From: an uncultured Eubacteriales bacterium | GTDB lineage: Bacteria; Bacillota; Clostridia; Christensenellales; Borkfalkiaceae | Assembly: GCA_905210545.1 (NCBI GenBank) | Contig: CAJLXC010000020.1 | Coordinates: 1-24,788 of the forward strand | Direction of reading: 5' to 3' | DNA length: 24,788 bases | Part shown: positions 14,456 to 23,373 of the stretch, piece after piece | Layout: every line of letters starts with the position of its first letter | Numbering within the stretch: the stretch's first letter is position 1 | Program-made: the position numbers and the translations under genes | Notes under the pieces: generated by a model | Told to the model about the DNA's origin: nothing | The model's input: the letters and a program-made list of their open reading frames with translations, nothing else | The model's database searches: none

Positions 14456-17400
14456 ATGTACGATATAATCGAAAAAAAAGAGATGTGCGAGAGAATCGTT
14501 TCGCAGGGCGAAAGCGTAAAGTTTGCGTTTGACTCGCCCTTGGATAAGTCAAAAAGCTATAAGCTGAACGTGGTAGGCGAAGTCGATATAGACTACATTT
14601 TGCGGTTTGAGGAAGTTTTGCCTTTTTATTACAGGAAAACGGACGATTCGATAAAGTTTATCGACGGGAAAAAGGTTTTAACCTATACCGCCCGCAATTT
14701 AACGAAAGAACGCACCGCTTACGCGATGATAAAAGACGTAAGCGCGGGGGAATATACTTTAAGCATACGCTCGAAGGTTAAGGGACTGAATTCGGAATTC
14801 TCGCTGAGCGCGGAAGTATATTACGGGGCGAACAACACGCGGTATTATTACGAAAAAGCTGACGAAACGGTAACGCTTGCGCTTAAAGAAAGCGAAGACT
14901 TTACCGATGGCGCGGTCGGTTTTTCGGTTAAGGAACACGCCGCGTTTATAATGATAAAAATCGAAGCGACGGGATTTACGGGCGAAGCGGAGCTTTACGC
15001 GCCCGGGCTTTTCGGCGGCGACGGAAAAAATCTTTGTCCCGATTTCGATTATTTGCCCGATAACATAAACGATTTCAAGTGGGTGTGCGAGGGTTTTTCG
15101 GTTTTGGAAAAGCCTAAATATAAAATTAGCTTAAACGGCAAGGTCTTCTACGACGGAATAATTATGGACAGGCTGGAAAGGTTCGCGGGGTTTTCGCTGA
15201 ACGTTCCCGACGAGCTTGTTTCCGACGGTGAAAACGAGTTTGAAATATATTATTATACGGACAACGTCAAGCCGTACAGAATAAAAGAGGTGCGGCTTAT
15301 TTCCGCGCCGCGCGGGTTCGAGCCGTTGGGCGTGAAAAAGCAGCTCGCGCTAAACGAGCCGTTCGGCGTGTTCTGTTATTCGGAAAGCAACGAAATAACG
15401 GCGGAAGAAAGCGAGTATTACGAGTATAAAGGTTTTACGCGCGTAAGCGGAAATTACGGGGTGATGCGGTTCGTTGCGAAAAAATGCGGCGTGAACGTAC
15501 CCGTTACCGTAAACGGCAAAACGGTTACCGTTTCGGCGATCACCGAAAGTCTGCAAAAGGGAATTATTACGGGTACGGGCGACTTTATTTACGTTTCGCA
15601 GAATATAGACGAATTCGCGGAGTACCTTTACTGGTATCTGACGAAGAACGTCGGCGACCTTTTAACGTTCAGGTGCGTTTATCACTGGTGCGGCGACGAA
15701 CAGGTAAATCTCGGTTTCTGGCGCGCGGCGGAAGAGCTGATGTCTATGCTCGGCATATATTTTTCGATGATGCGCGACGGCAGAGAGCTTAACGGCGTAA
15801 ACGTTACCCCGCCGGACGAGTTTTTTAAGACGGAATATTATCTCGGCTCGCAAACGCACGAAAGGGACGGCGCGTTTACCTACTGGGCGCAGGAAATAAA
15901 GCAAAGCAACGAACTGTATTATCACGCGCTTTCGAGAAAGATAAAATACAACGGAATTTACGGCAAGCGCAGCCCCGTGTACGCAAAGAACGGCACGCCG
16001 TATCTGTATTACGCGCCCGATAAAGCGGAAAACGTAAAAGACGCGTACGAAAACTTAAAAGAGAATTTACGCCTTACGGGGATAGACGGAGCGACGAGAC
16101 ACACAGGCGTTACGCCGTTTTTCAGAACGTTTTACGAGGCGGGGTATAAGTGGCTCGGATACGAGTCTATGTACGGTCCGCACGAGCTGTTGCTCGGCGC
16201 GCTTCGCGGCGCAACCGAAAGCTTTAACGGCAAGGGCTTCGGCACGCATCTCGCGTTGCAATGGTCAACCGTTCCTGCCGACGACGAAAAGCATTTTATT
16301 CGTTACGGGCTGTCTCTTTATTTAAGCTATATGCACGGCGCGACGGAGATTAACACGGAGGAAGGACTGTGGCGAATCGAAAACCCTTACGAGGATTACG
16401 ACAGGTATTCCCACGCGTGCGTTGCCCATACGGAACGGCAGACGAAATTTAACGATTTTATCAAATCGCACAAACGCCGCGGCAAGCTTAAAACCGATAT
16501 CGCGATGATTATCGGAAAATACGACGGAATGGACGCGTTTTCCACGCCGTGCGTTTACGGACAGAAAAAGTGGAAGGTTTCTAAGCCCGAAAAGAGCTGG
16601 GACTTGCTTAAAACCTTTTACCCCGAAAGCGATATAAACGCCATTTATTATTATATAACCAAAGACGTTAAAAACGGTATTCCCGAAAAATACCGCAAAA
16701 TAATGGAAGTCAGAAAGGGGCTGTATCTCGACTTTATCGAATACCGTCAGGTCGGATTTTACACGAACACGCCTTACGGGGTTATCGATATTATCCCCGT
16801 CGACGACGGTAAATTTTCCGATTATAAATTCCTGTTCTTCACGGGGTGGAATACCGCTACGGAAAGTCAGCTCGAAAAACTGTGCGAATTCGTCGAAAAC
16901 GGCGGAACGCTGCTTCTTTCGAAGCCGCACTTATACGACACCGTGATACGGGAGGACGCGCTCCGCGGCGCGGCAAGCGTTATCGACAGTCCGCTTCGCG
17001 AGAAATTGTTAAGCTATCGCGGGACGGGCAGGGTAATCTACTTCGACAGGGACGCGTATCCTGCCGATTATGCGGACGAGTATTCCGCGGTTATAAGAAA
17101 ATTCGCTCAAAAATACGCCTCGCCGTATATCCGCGACACGAAAAACGTCAGCTTTACCGAGTACGAAACGCAAGACGGCGCAAGGGTTTATTATCTGCTT
17201 AATATCGACTGGTGGGACGAAAACCCTGCCGAGTATACGCTTACGCTCGGCAAAAAAGCGTATAAAAAACTGCTTTTCGGCAACGACCCGCTCGTCGTGA
17301 CCGTAAAAGACGGCGTCGCGATATATACCGACAACCTTTACGCCGACGTGGAAAAAATCGAAAACGGCTTTGCGACGCTTACGGGTTACGGAGAAACCGC

Positions 17401-17476
17401 CGTTCATATCATAACCGAAAACGGAGAAAGAATAGAAACGGTTTTGCTTGACGGCAAAAACGAGATAAAAATATAA
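14456..17476 (+). CDS. Putative novel glycoside hydrolase, 1006 residues
   Basis: I do not recognise a named family. Residues about 1-300 look like beta-sandwich domains. The middle (about 360-760) looks like a TIM barrel: FRCVYHWCGDEQVNLGFW with HWCGDE at 410-415, WLGYESMYGPHE with Glu570, and GATEINTEEGLWRIENP with Glu631 and Glu635/636 as candidate acids. Residues about 780-850 (IDIIPVDDGKFSDYKFLFF, then LEKLCEFVENGGTLLLSKPH) resemble the GATase-like domain that follows the barrel in GH42-type enzymes, and a small beta domain closes the protein. No signal peptide or membrane segment. GGAG lies 8 bases before the ATG and the gene runs 12 bases ahead of fucU, so it is co-translated with fucose genes. 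A carbohydrate-active enzyme acting on a fucosylated substrate is the best inference. Confidence 0.65.
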   Translation: MYDIIEKKEMCERIVSQGESVKFAFDSPLDKSKSYKLNVVGEVDIDYILRFEEVLPFYYRKTDDSIKFIDGKKVLTYTARNLTKERTAYAMIKDVSAGEYTLSIRSKVKGLNSEFSLSAEVYYGANNTRYYYEKADETVTLALKESEDFTDGAVGFSVKEHAAFIMIKIEATGFTGEAELYAPGLFGGDGKNLCPDFDYLPDNINDFKWVCEGFSVLEKPKYKISLNGKVFYDGIIMDRLERFAGFSLNVPDELVSDGENEFEIYYYTDNVKPYRIKEVRLISAPRGFEPLGVKKQLALNEPFGVFCYSESNEITAEESEYYEYKGFTRVSGNYGVMRFVAKKCGVNVPVTVNGKTVTVSAITESLQKGIITGTGDFIYVSQNIDEFAEYLYWYLTKNVGDLLTFRCVYHWCGDEQVNLGFWRAAEELMSMLGIYFSMMRDGRELNGVNVTPPDEFFKTEYYLGSQTHERDGAFTYWAQEIKQSNELYYHALSRKIKYNGIYGKRSPVYAKNGTPYLYYAPDKAENVKDAYENLKENLRLTGIDGATRHTGVTPFFRTFYEAGYKWLGYESMYGPHELLLGALRGATESFNGKGFGTHLALQWSTVPADDEKHFIRYGLSLYLSYMHGATEINTEEGLWRIENPYEDYDRYSHACVAHTERQTKFNDFIKSHKRRGKLKTDIAMIIGKYDGMDAFSTPCVYGQKKWKVSKPEKSWDLLKTFYPESDINAIYYYITKDVKNGIPEKYRKIMEVRKGLYLDFIEYRQVGFYTNTPYGVIDIIPVDDGKFSDYKFLFFTGWNTATESQLEKLCEFVENGGTLLLSKPHLYDTVIREDALRGAASVIDSPLREKLLSYRGTGRVIYFDRDAYPADYADEYSAVIRKFAQKYASPYIRDTKNVSFTEYETQDGARVYYLLNIDWWDENPAEYTLTLGKKAYKKLLFGNDPLVVTVKDGVAIYTDNLYADVEKIENGFATLTGYGETAVHIITENGERIETVLLDGKNEIKI

Positions 17477-17488
17477 CAGGAGAAGAAA

Positions 17489-17923
17489 ATGCTGAAAGGA
17501 ATATCCAAACTTATTAGTCCCGAACTGCTGAAAATACTTTGCGAAACGGGACACGGCGACGAAATAGTTATCGCGGACGGAAACTTTCCGTCGGAAAATT
17601 TCGGCAAGCGCGTAATCCGCGCGGACGGAATAGGCGGTGCGGAAATGTTAAAAGCGGTGCTTTCGCTCGTGCCGCTCGACAGTTACTCCGACCCGAATAT
17701 GATACTTATGAAGCTTATGGACTGCGACGTAGGGAAAATTGACCCCGTAATCTGGAAAGAATACGAAAAAATCGCGAAAGCCGCGGACGAGAACGTTAAA
17801 ATCGGCAATATCGACCGATTTGAGTTTTACGAAAGGGCAAAAAACGCGTTTGCCGTTATCGCCACGGGCGAAGAAGCGGTTTATGCGAACATTATTATTA
17901 AAAAAGGCGTAATAAAATTTTAA
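17489..17923 (+). CDS. fucU: L-fucose mutarotase FucU
   Basis: 144 residues, the RbsD/FucU family. It interconverts alpha and beta L-fucose, feeding the anomer that the isomerase uses. The family motif GHGDEIVIADGNFP is present near residues 20-33, with the conserved catalytic His in GHGDE; the C-terminus ends YANIIIKKGVIKF. It is FucU rather than the ribose protein RbsD because the next gene is fucI, 12 bases on, and because its length and internal RFEFYERAKNAFAVIATGE segment match FucU. AGGAG lies 6-10 bases before the start. Confidence 0.93.
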   Translation: MLKGISKLISPELLKILCETGHGDEIVIADGNFPSENFGKRVIRADGIGGAEMLKAVLSLVPLDSYSDPNMILMKLMDCDVGKIDPVIWKEYEKIAKAADENVKIGNIDRFEFYERAKNAFAVIATGEEAVYANIIIKKGVIKF

Positions 17924-17935
17924 GGAGATATAAAG

Positions 17936-19762
17936 ATGGGAAAATACGTATCGGAAAAACCCGCAATCGGTATAAGACCGATAGTGGACGGCAGAGAAGG
18001 ACCTATGCAGTTGAGGGCGAGTTTAGAGCCGCAGGTAAATGCAATGGCAAACGCCGCGAAAAAACTGTTCGAAGAGAATTTAAGGTATTCCGACGGCACG
18101 CCCGTAAGAGTGGTTATCGCAAACCATTCGATAGGCAGAGTGCCTGAGTCTGCCGCGTGCGCGGAACAGTTCAGGAAAGAGAACGTCGCGATAACGCTGT
18201 CGGTGACGCCTTGCTGGTGTTACGGCGCGGAAACGATGGATATGGACCCTATGACGATAAAAGCGGTATGGGGTTTTAACGGCACGGAAAGACCGGGCGC
18301 GGTATATCTTGCAAGCGTTCTCGCAACGCACGCGCAAAAGGGGCTTCCCGCATTCGGGATATACGGCAGAGAAGTACAGGACAGGGACGATGTGGAAAAA
18401 ATCCCCGAGGACGTTAAAGAAAAGCTGTTGCGATTCGGCAGAAGCGCGCTCGCCGCGGTTCAGATGCGCGGAAAATCGTATTTGCAAATCGGTTCAATGT
18501 GTATGGGAATAGGCGGTTCGATCATAAGCCACGAGTTTATCGAAGAATATCTCGGAATGAGAGTGGAATCGGTGGATGAAGTAGAAATTCTGCGCCGAAT
18601 GGAAGAGGGTATTTACAATAAAGAGGAATACGAAAAAGCTCTCGCCTGGACGAAAGCGCATTGCAAAGAGGGCAGAGACGATAACCCCGAAAGCATAAAA
18701 TTTTTGGGTAAAGAGAGAAGAATTAAATTCACGAAAGAAGAAAAAGAAAAGCAGTGGGAATTCACTATCAAGATGTATTGCATAATAAAAGACCTTATGC
18801 AAGGCTCGGATAAACTTCCCGCAGGGTTCGGCGAAGAAGGTTTGGGACATAACGCCATCGCGGCGGGTTTTCAGGGACAAAGACAGTGGACGGATCACTG
18901 GCCCAACTGCGATTACCCCGAAGCAATACTAAATTCGTCGTTCGATTACACGGGCAAGAAAGAGCCTATGACGTTCGCGACGGAAAACGACGTGTTAAAC
19001 GGAATAAGTATGCTGTTTATGAGACTTCTTACGGGCAGAGCGCAGATATTCGCGGACGTAAGAACGTTCTGGTCGGCGGAAGCGACCAAGCGCGTAACGG
19101 GTTACGATTTAGACGGCAAAGCGAAAGCGAACGGCGGAATAATCCACTTATTGAATTCGGGCGCGGCGTGTCTTGACGCTTGCGGCGAGTGCGTGGACGA
19201 GAACGGCAACGCGGTAATGAAAGAATGGTGGAAAGTTACGGAAGAGGACATCAGGAAGATGACTGACGCAACGGTATGGTGCGAGGCGGGCTTCGACAAC
19301 TTCCGCGGCGGCGGATTCTCGTCGCATTTCGTAACGAGAGCGGAAATGCCCGCAACCATGATAAGACTTAATCTTGTTAAGGGGTTAGGTCCCGTAATGC
19401 AGATAGCGGAGGGCTGGACGGTCAAGCTTCCCGACGAGGTAACGGATAAGCTTATGGAAAGAACGAATCCTACGTGGCCTTGCACCTGGTTTACGCCGAG
19501 ATGTACCGGAAAGGGCGCGTTTACGAGCGCGTACGACGTAATGAACAACTGGGGAGCGAATCACGGCGCGATATCTTACGGACATATAGGCGCGGATTTA
19601 ATCACGTTATGCTCGATGCTGCGTATACCCGTGTGCATGCACAACGTAGACGAAGAAAACGTGTACCGTCCCGCGGCGTGGAACGCGTTCGGTATGGATA
19701 AAGAGGGGCAGGACTACCGTGCTTGCGCCGCTTACGGTCCGATGTTTAAGAATATAAGGTAA
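17936..19762 (+). CDS. fucI: L-fucose isomerase
   Basis: 608 residues (E. coli FucI is 591). It converts L-fucose to L-fuculose with a divalent metal and often also accepts D-arabinose. Landmarks: ANHSIGRVPESAACAEQF near 62-79, TPCWCYGAETMDMDP (91-105), catalytic Glu350 in FATENDVLNG and Asp374 in FADVRTFWSAEATKR, spaced exactly as Glu337/Asp361 of E. coli, and a C-terminal metal histidine region (NHGAISYGHIGADLI). AAGGAG precedes the ATG and the spacing to fucU is 12 bases. This gene anchors the functional reading of the whole locus. Confidence 0.97.
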   Translation: MGKYVSEKPAIGIRPIVDGREGPMQLRASLEPQVNAMANAAKKLFEENLRYSDGTPVRVVIANHSIGRVPESAACAEQFRKENVAITLSVTPCWCYGAETMDMDPMTIKAVWGFNGTERPGAVYLASVLATHAQKGLPAFGIYGREVQDRDDVEKIPEDVKEKLLRFGRSALAAVQMRGKSYLQIGSMCMGIGGSIISHEFIEEYLGMRVESVDEVEILRRMEEGIYNKEEYEKALAWTKAHCKEGRDDNPESIKFLGKERRIKFTKEEKEKQWEFTIKMYCIIKDLMQGSDKLPAGFGEEGLGHNAIAAGFQGQRQWTDHWPNCDYPEAILNSSFDYTGKKEPMTFATENDVLNGISMLFMRLLTGRAQIFADVRTFWSAEATKRVTGYDLDGKAKANGGIIHLLNSGAACLDACGECVDENGNAVMKEWWKVTEEDIRKMTDATVWCEAGFDNFRGGGFSSHFVTRAEMPATMIRLNLVKGLGPVMQIAEGWTVKLPDEVTDKLMERTNPTWPCTWFTPRCTGKGAFTSAYDVMNNWGANHGAISYGHIGADLITLCSMLRIPVCMHNVDEENVYRPAAWNAFGMDKEGQDYRACAAYGPMFKNIR

Positions 19763-19796
19763 AATACGTTCGGAATAACTAAAAGGTGGCAAACAG

Positions 19797-20954
19797 ATGA
19801 AATACAGAGCAAAAACAGAGCTGAAAAGAATAAGTCCCGACGACGGATACAACTATTTTTTCGGCTATTACGATTTGCAGCCGTTCGATAAAAGCGGGGA
19901 AAGACACCTCGCGCACAGGGTAAAGTTTAACGACAGAATCCCCGTAAAAGGCGATATCGCGGAGCTCGGTTACGTCACGATAAGCGACGGAAAGTTTCAT
20001 AAAGTAGCGGAAACGAACGCGTGGAATTTTCAGCAAGGCGCGCTTTTGCAGTGGTACGGCGAGAATTCGATAATATATAACGATTATCGGAACGGCAGAT
20101 TTTGCGCGGTAATAAAGGACGCAGATAGCGGTGCGGAACGGGAGTTATGCGCGCCGCTTGCGTGCGTATCGCAGGACGGAAAGCTGGGGTTATCTATAAA
20201 CTTCGCGCGGATATGGGATTTCCGCCCCGGATACGGGTATTGCAACGAAAAGGACGCGCACTTTAACGAAAACGCGCCCGCCGACGACGGAGTCTTTCTG
20301 GTGGACGTGGAAAAGAACGAAAGCCGCCTTATAATAAGTTATGAAAAAATAAACGAATTATATCCCGAAAAACCCTTTTGCGATATGAAAATACTCGTAA
20401 ATCACATAACCTTTAATCCGTCGGGAAGCAGATTTTTAATGCTGGTAAGGAACTTTGCAAAAGAGGGCGAACGCTGGGGAACGTTGCTTTTAACCGCGGA
20501 CGCCGACGGCGGAAATATAAAGAATTTAACGAATTACGAAGTGAACTCGCATTATTACTGGAAAAACGACGAAGAAATCATAATATATTCGGGGCTTCCC
20601 GACTGGGGAATATATTTTATTAACGACAAAACGGGCGCACGCGAACGGCTCGATGACGACCTGATAAATTACGACGACATACATTGCATATATTCGCCCG
20701 ACAGGAGCTGTTTTATAGGCGACGGATATCCCAACACGGGCAACGACAGATATATATTGATGTACGATTTTGCGAGCAAAAAGAGCCGCGCGATAGTGAA
20801 AATTCATTCCGAACCTGTAAACGACACGGACATACGGTGCGATTTGCATAATCGCTTTAACCGCGACGGCACGGCTGTTTCGTTCGACTCTTTTCACGAC
20901 GGAATAAGAAGAATTATGTTTATGCCTTTTGACAAGGAAAAACTTCTGAAATAA
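19797..20954 (+). CDS. Beta-propeller protein, oligogalacturonate-lyase-like
   Basis: 385 residues, no signal peptide. Repeated strands of the WD40/TolB-like type, probably seven blades: SPDDGYNYFFGYYDLQPFDK (13-32), NFQQGALLQWYGENSIIYND (76-95), VNHITFNPSGSRFLML, YYWKNDEEIIIYSG, and the last blade DLHNRFNRDGTAVSFDSFHD. The His/Arg/Gln pattern is like polysaccharide lyase 22 (oligogalacturonate lyase) and related propeller enzymes, but I cannot show the metal site. Some relatives are mislabelled glycosyl transferase. It is the gene after fucI (AAAGGTGG ribosome site), so it likely processes a part of the same oligosaccharide, perhaps an acidic or unsaturated unit. Confidence 0.6.
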   Translation: MKYRAKTELKRISPDDGYNYFFGYYDLQPFDKSGERHLAHRVKFNDRIPVKGDIAELGYVTISDGKFHKVAETNAWNFQQGALLQWYGENSIIYNDYRNGRFCAVIKDADSGAERELCAPLACVSQDGKLGLSINFARIWDFRPGYGYCNEKDAHFNENAPADDGVFLVDVEKNESRLIISYEKINELYPEKPFCDMKILVNHITFNPSGSRFLMLVRNFAKEGERWGTLLLTADADGGNIKNLTNYEVNSHYYWKNDEEIIIYSGLPDWGIYFINDKTGARERLDDDLINYDDIHCIYSPDRSCFIGDGYPNTGNDRYILMYDFASKKSRAIVKIHSEPVNDTDIRCDLHNRFNRDGTAVSFDSFHDGIRRIMFMPFDKEKLLK

Positions 20955-20976
20955 ACGGGCGCGGAGAAAGAGCTTT

Positions 20977-20985
20977 TGGTATAAT
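20977..20985 (+). promoter_or_regulatory. Internal extended -10 promoter before the epimerase gene
   Basis: TGGTATAAT is a perfect extended -10 motif in the 88-base gap after the propeller gene. It could give the downstream half of the locus its own transcript; a leader of about 50 bases carries AAGGAG. Confidence 0.5.
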
Positions 20986-21042
20986 AGAAAAGCCGATAAA
21001 ATCGAAGGTCAAGTATTAAGCGTAAAGCATAAGGAGAAAAAT

Positions 21043-21951
21043 ATGTTAATATCTACAGAAACGTCTTCGGGAGAAAAATACGGCGGTTATTGCGAAAGGG
21101 TGAAAGCGATAAAAGATTCGGGCTTCGACGCGTTCGATCTGACGATATTTCCGCATAAGGTATACGACCTGCCGGAATCGTTTTTTTTGAGGAAAAAGAC
21201 GATAGACGAAATTATAGCGGAAACGCCGGAAGACCCCGAAAAGGTTATGACTGCGGAAAAAGCGAAAAAATTACGCGAATACGCCGAAAAAATAGGGATA
21301 GCGTGCAATCAGACTCACGCGCCTTATCCTACGGCTTGGCGCGGAGACGAGAGATATAACGCGTTCGTATCGGAATATCTCAAATTGTCGATAAAAATAA
21401 GCGGGATAATGGGAGCGAAAGTATGCGTGGTGCATCCTTGCAACGATTACACGCCGGAAGAGAACGCACAAATGTATAGAAATCTCACGGAAACCGCAAG
21501 AGAGAGCGGGGTTAAAATCGCGCTCGAAAACATGTGGAACTGGAACTACGCTAAAAATCAGGCTGCACCCGCGGCGTGTTCGGACGAAGACAATTTCGCG
21601 CGGCATTTAGATTTGCTGGACAGCGACGTGTTCGTCGCTTGTCTTGATTTGGGTCACGCGGAAATGGCGGGGCTTGGCACGAGCGCGGTAAAAATGATAA
21701 GAAAATTAGGAAAGCGAATACAGGCGTTACACATACACGATAATAATCTGCACGACGATCTGCACACCGCCCCGTATACTTCCGGTATAAAATTCGGCGA
21801 GATATTCGCGGCGTTGAAAGAAGTCGGATATACGGGAGATATAACGTTTGAAGCGAACGGGTTTTTAAATAGATTGCCCAAAGAGTTATATCCCTGCGGA
21901 TTGCGTTATTTGCGCGAAACGGGCGAATATTTCAGGAGTTTGCTCGGATAA
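21043..21951 (+). CDS. Sugar (phosphate) isomerase/epimerase, xylose isomerase-like TIM barrel
   Basis: 302 residues. The fold is that of AP endonuclease 2/xylose isomerase-like barrels. Metal ligands can be placed as Glu162 (IALENMWNW), Asp202 (CLDLGHAE), His230 or His232 (ALHIHDN) and Glu270 (ITFEANG), the layout of D-tagatose 3-epimerase-type enzymes. No signal peptide. In this position it could epimerise L-fuculose or another released ketose, or a keto-sugar intermediate; the substrate is not visible. AAGGAG sits 6 bases before the ATG. Its last codons (RETGEYFRSLLG) are repeated almost exactly behind the MFS gene. Confidence 0.85.
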   Translation: MLISTETSSGEKYGGYCERVKAIKDSGFDAFDLTIFPHKVYDLPESFFLRKKTIDEIIAETPEDPEKVMTAEKAKKLREYAEKIGIACNQTHAPYPTAWRGDERYNAFVSEYLKLSIKISGIMGAKVCVVHPCNDYTPEENAQMYRNLTETARESGVKIALENMWNWNYAKNQAAPAACSDEDNFARHLDLLDSDVFVACLDLGHAEMAGLGTSAVKMIRKLGKRIQALHIHDNNLHDDLHTAPYTSGIKFGEIFAALKEVGYTGDITFEANGFLNRLPKELYPCGLRYLRETGEYFRSLLG

Positions 21952-22055
21952 AGATATCGTCAGGCGAATCCGATAATGCGGCGGCAAACCGCGAGTATTT
22001 AAACAATAGTTATACCGAAAAGAATACGGATATAAGGAAAACACAGGAAAGAAAA
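21952..22055 (+). other. Gap before the MFS gene
   Basis: 104 bases with no gene. GCGG-CAAA-CCGC is a weak hairpin without a T run. A weak AGGAAA ribosome site precedes the MFS start. The corresponding junction of the ancestral operon seems to be preserved instead after the MFS gene. Confidence 0.5.
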
Positions 22056-23312
22056 ATGGAAACAGATTTAATTGCGAATGCGGAAAATAAACGGGCAACC
22101 AGACTTATGGTGCTGTGTTGTCTCGTATATACTTTTGCGTACATAGCAAAATACGGATATACGTCAAGCATCGTAGCGATAATATCGTATTACGGGGTAA
22201 CTCGTGCTAAAGCAGGAATAGTCAGTACGGTTTTTTTTGTGGCTTACGGTTCAAGCCAGATTATTCACGGGATATTGTGTAAGCATTATAATAAGAAATT
22301 CGTCGTAACGTTTGCGCTACTTGTTTCGGGATTGATAAACGTAATAGTTTTTATGGGGATACCGTTTAACCTTCTCATAGTATTGTGGGGAATAAACGGC
22401 TTTATTCAGTCTGTATTGTGGCCGTGTATGTTGTTGACGTTAAGTCAAAGCTTATCTCCCGAAAAAACCACGAAAGCGACCGTTGTGCTTGGGTTTTCAA
22501 CGACCGGCGCAAGCGCGGCATACGCGTTGAGCGCGTTTTTTGTGGCTGTTCTTAATTTCAGATATACGTTTTTGACAAGCGGAGCAATGTTAATCGCAAT
22601 AGGCGTTATATGGTTTTTTTCTTACAACCGACTGACGGGAGAAAAACGTTATTTTGACGCAACCAAAAACGAAAATAAAAGCGGAAAAGAAAAGAATAAA
22701 ATACCTGCTTCGGTTTTAGGCGTTTTGATTTTTTTGGGGTTTTATGCAGTCATTGCAAGTTTTATAAAAGACGGACTTAATATCTGGGTACCTAATATAT
22801 TAAAGGAAAATTACGGGCTATCAGAAAGCTTTTCTATCCTTTTAACGGTTGCTCTGTCGGCGACAAGTTTTTTAGGCACTATGTTTGCCGCATTGATGTA
22901 CAAAAAAATAAAAGATTTTACGTTGTTGACGACTGTTTTCTTCGCAATGGCGGCGGTTTTGGTGTTTACAATCATAAAAATGTTTAATTTACCGACTTGG
23001 TATATAGTAGTGTTTGTGTTTTGCCTGATATCGTTGCTTGCTCATTCGATGGCTTATACCGTAACTAATCTTGCGCCTATGAAACTCGGCGGTAAAAATA
23101 ACGTCGGTATGCTCGGCGGATTTATGAACGGCTTAACGTATATAGGCAGCAGCATAAGTTCATACGGCTTGGGAGCGTTTGCAGACGCAAAAGGGTGGCT
23201 TGGCGTTATGTATTTGTTTCTGATAGTGTGCGTGATGCCCGTTTTTTTGGAAGCGGTATATTTAGTTGTCAAAAGCATTGTCAAGAAAAAGCAAGCGGGT
23301 AAAGAGTGTTGA
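22056..23312 (+). CDS. MFS transporter, organophosphate/GlpT-like branch
   Basis: 418 residues with about 12 hydrophobic segments and a hydrophilic central loop (about 195-215, KNENKSGKEKNK) between the two six-helix halves, as in the major facilitator fold. The N-terminal half (FAYIAKYGYTSSIVAI, then VFFVAYGSSQIIHGILCKHY) recalls the GlpT/UhpT organophosphate-antiporter branch, though sugar and oligosaccharide carriers share it. It is the only transporter in the locus and is the likely importer (or exporter) of the substrate. Its DNA is visibly more AT-rich and uses more TTT/ATA/AAA codons than its neighbours, and a fragment of an epimerase gene follows it, so it looks like a later insertion. 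Confidence 0.85.
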   Translation: METDLIANAENKRATRLMVLCCLVYTFAYIAKYGYTSSIVAIISYYGVTRAKAGIVSTVFFVAYGSSQIIHGILCKHYNKKFVVTFALLVSGLINVIVFMGIPFNLLIVLWGINGFIQSVLWPCMLLTLSQSLSPEKTTKATVVLGFSTTGASAAYALSAFFVAVLNFRYTFLTSGAMLIAIGVIWFFSYNRLTGEKRYFDATKNENKSGKEKNKIPASVLGVLIFLGFYAVIASFIKDGLNIWVPNILKENYGLSESFSILLTVALSATSFLGTMFAALMYKKIKDFTLLTTVFFAMAAVLVFTIIKMFNLPTWYIVVFVFCLISLLAHSMAYTVTNLAPMKLGGKNNVGMLGGFMNGLTYIGSSISSYGLGAFADAKGWLGVMYLFLIVCVMPVFLEAVYLVVKSIVKKKQAGKEC

Positions 23313-23357
23313 TCGCGCGAAACGGGCGAATATTTCAGGAACTTATTAAAAAAATAA
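23313..23357 (+). pseudogene. 3' remnant of a second epimerase gene
   Basis: From CGC at 23316 the frame reads RETGEYFRNLLKK and stops at TAA 23355-23357. The intact epimerase ends RETGEYFRSLLG. The first 26 bases (23315-23340) are identical to 21912-21937; after that the two diverge (codons for NLLKK versus SLLG), which suggests a paralogue rather than a fresh duplication. Everything upstream has been replaced by the MFS gene. Confidence 0.8.
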
Positions 23358-23373
23358 TTTTTAGGAGAAAAAA

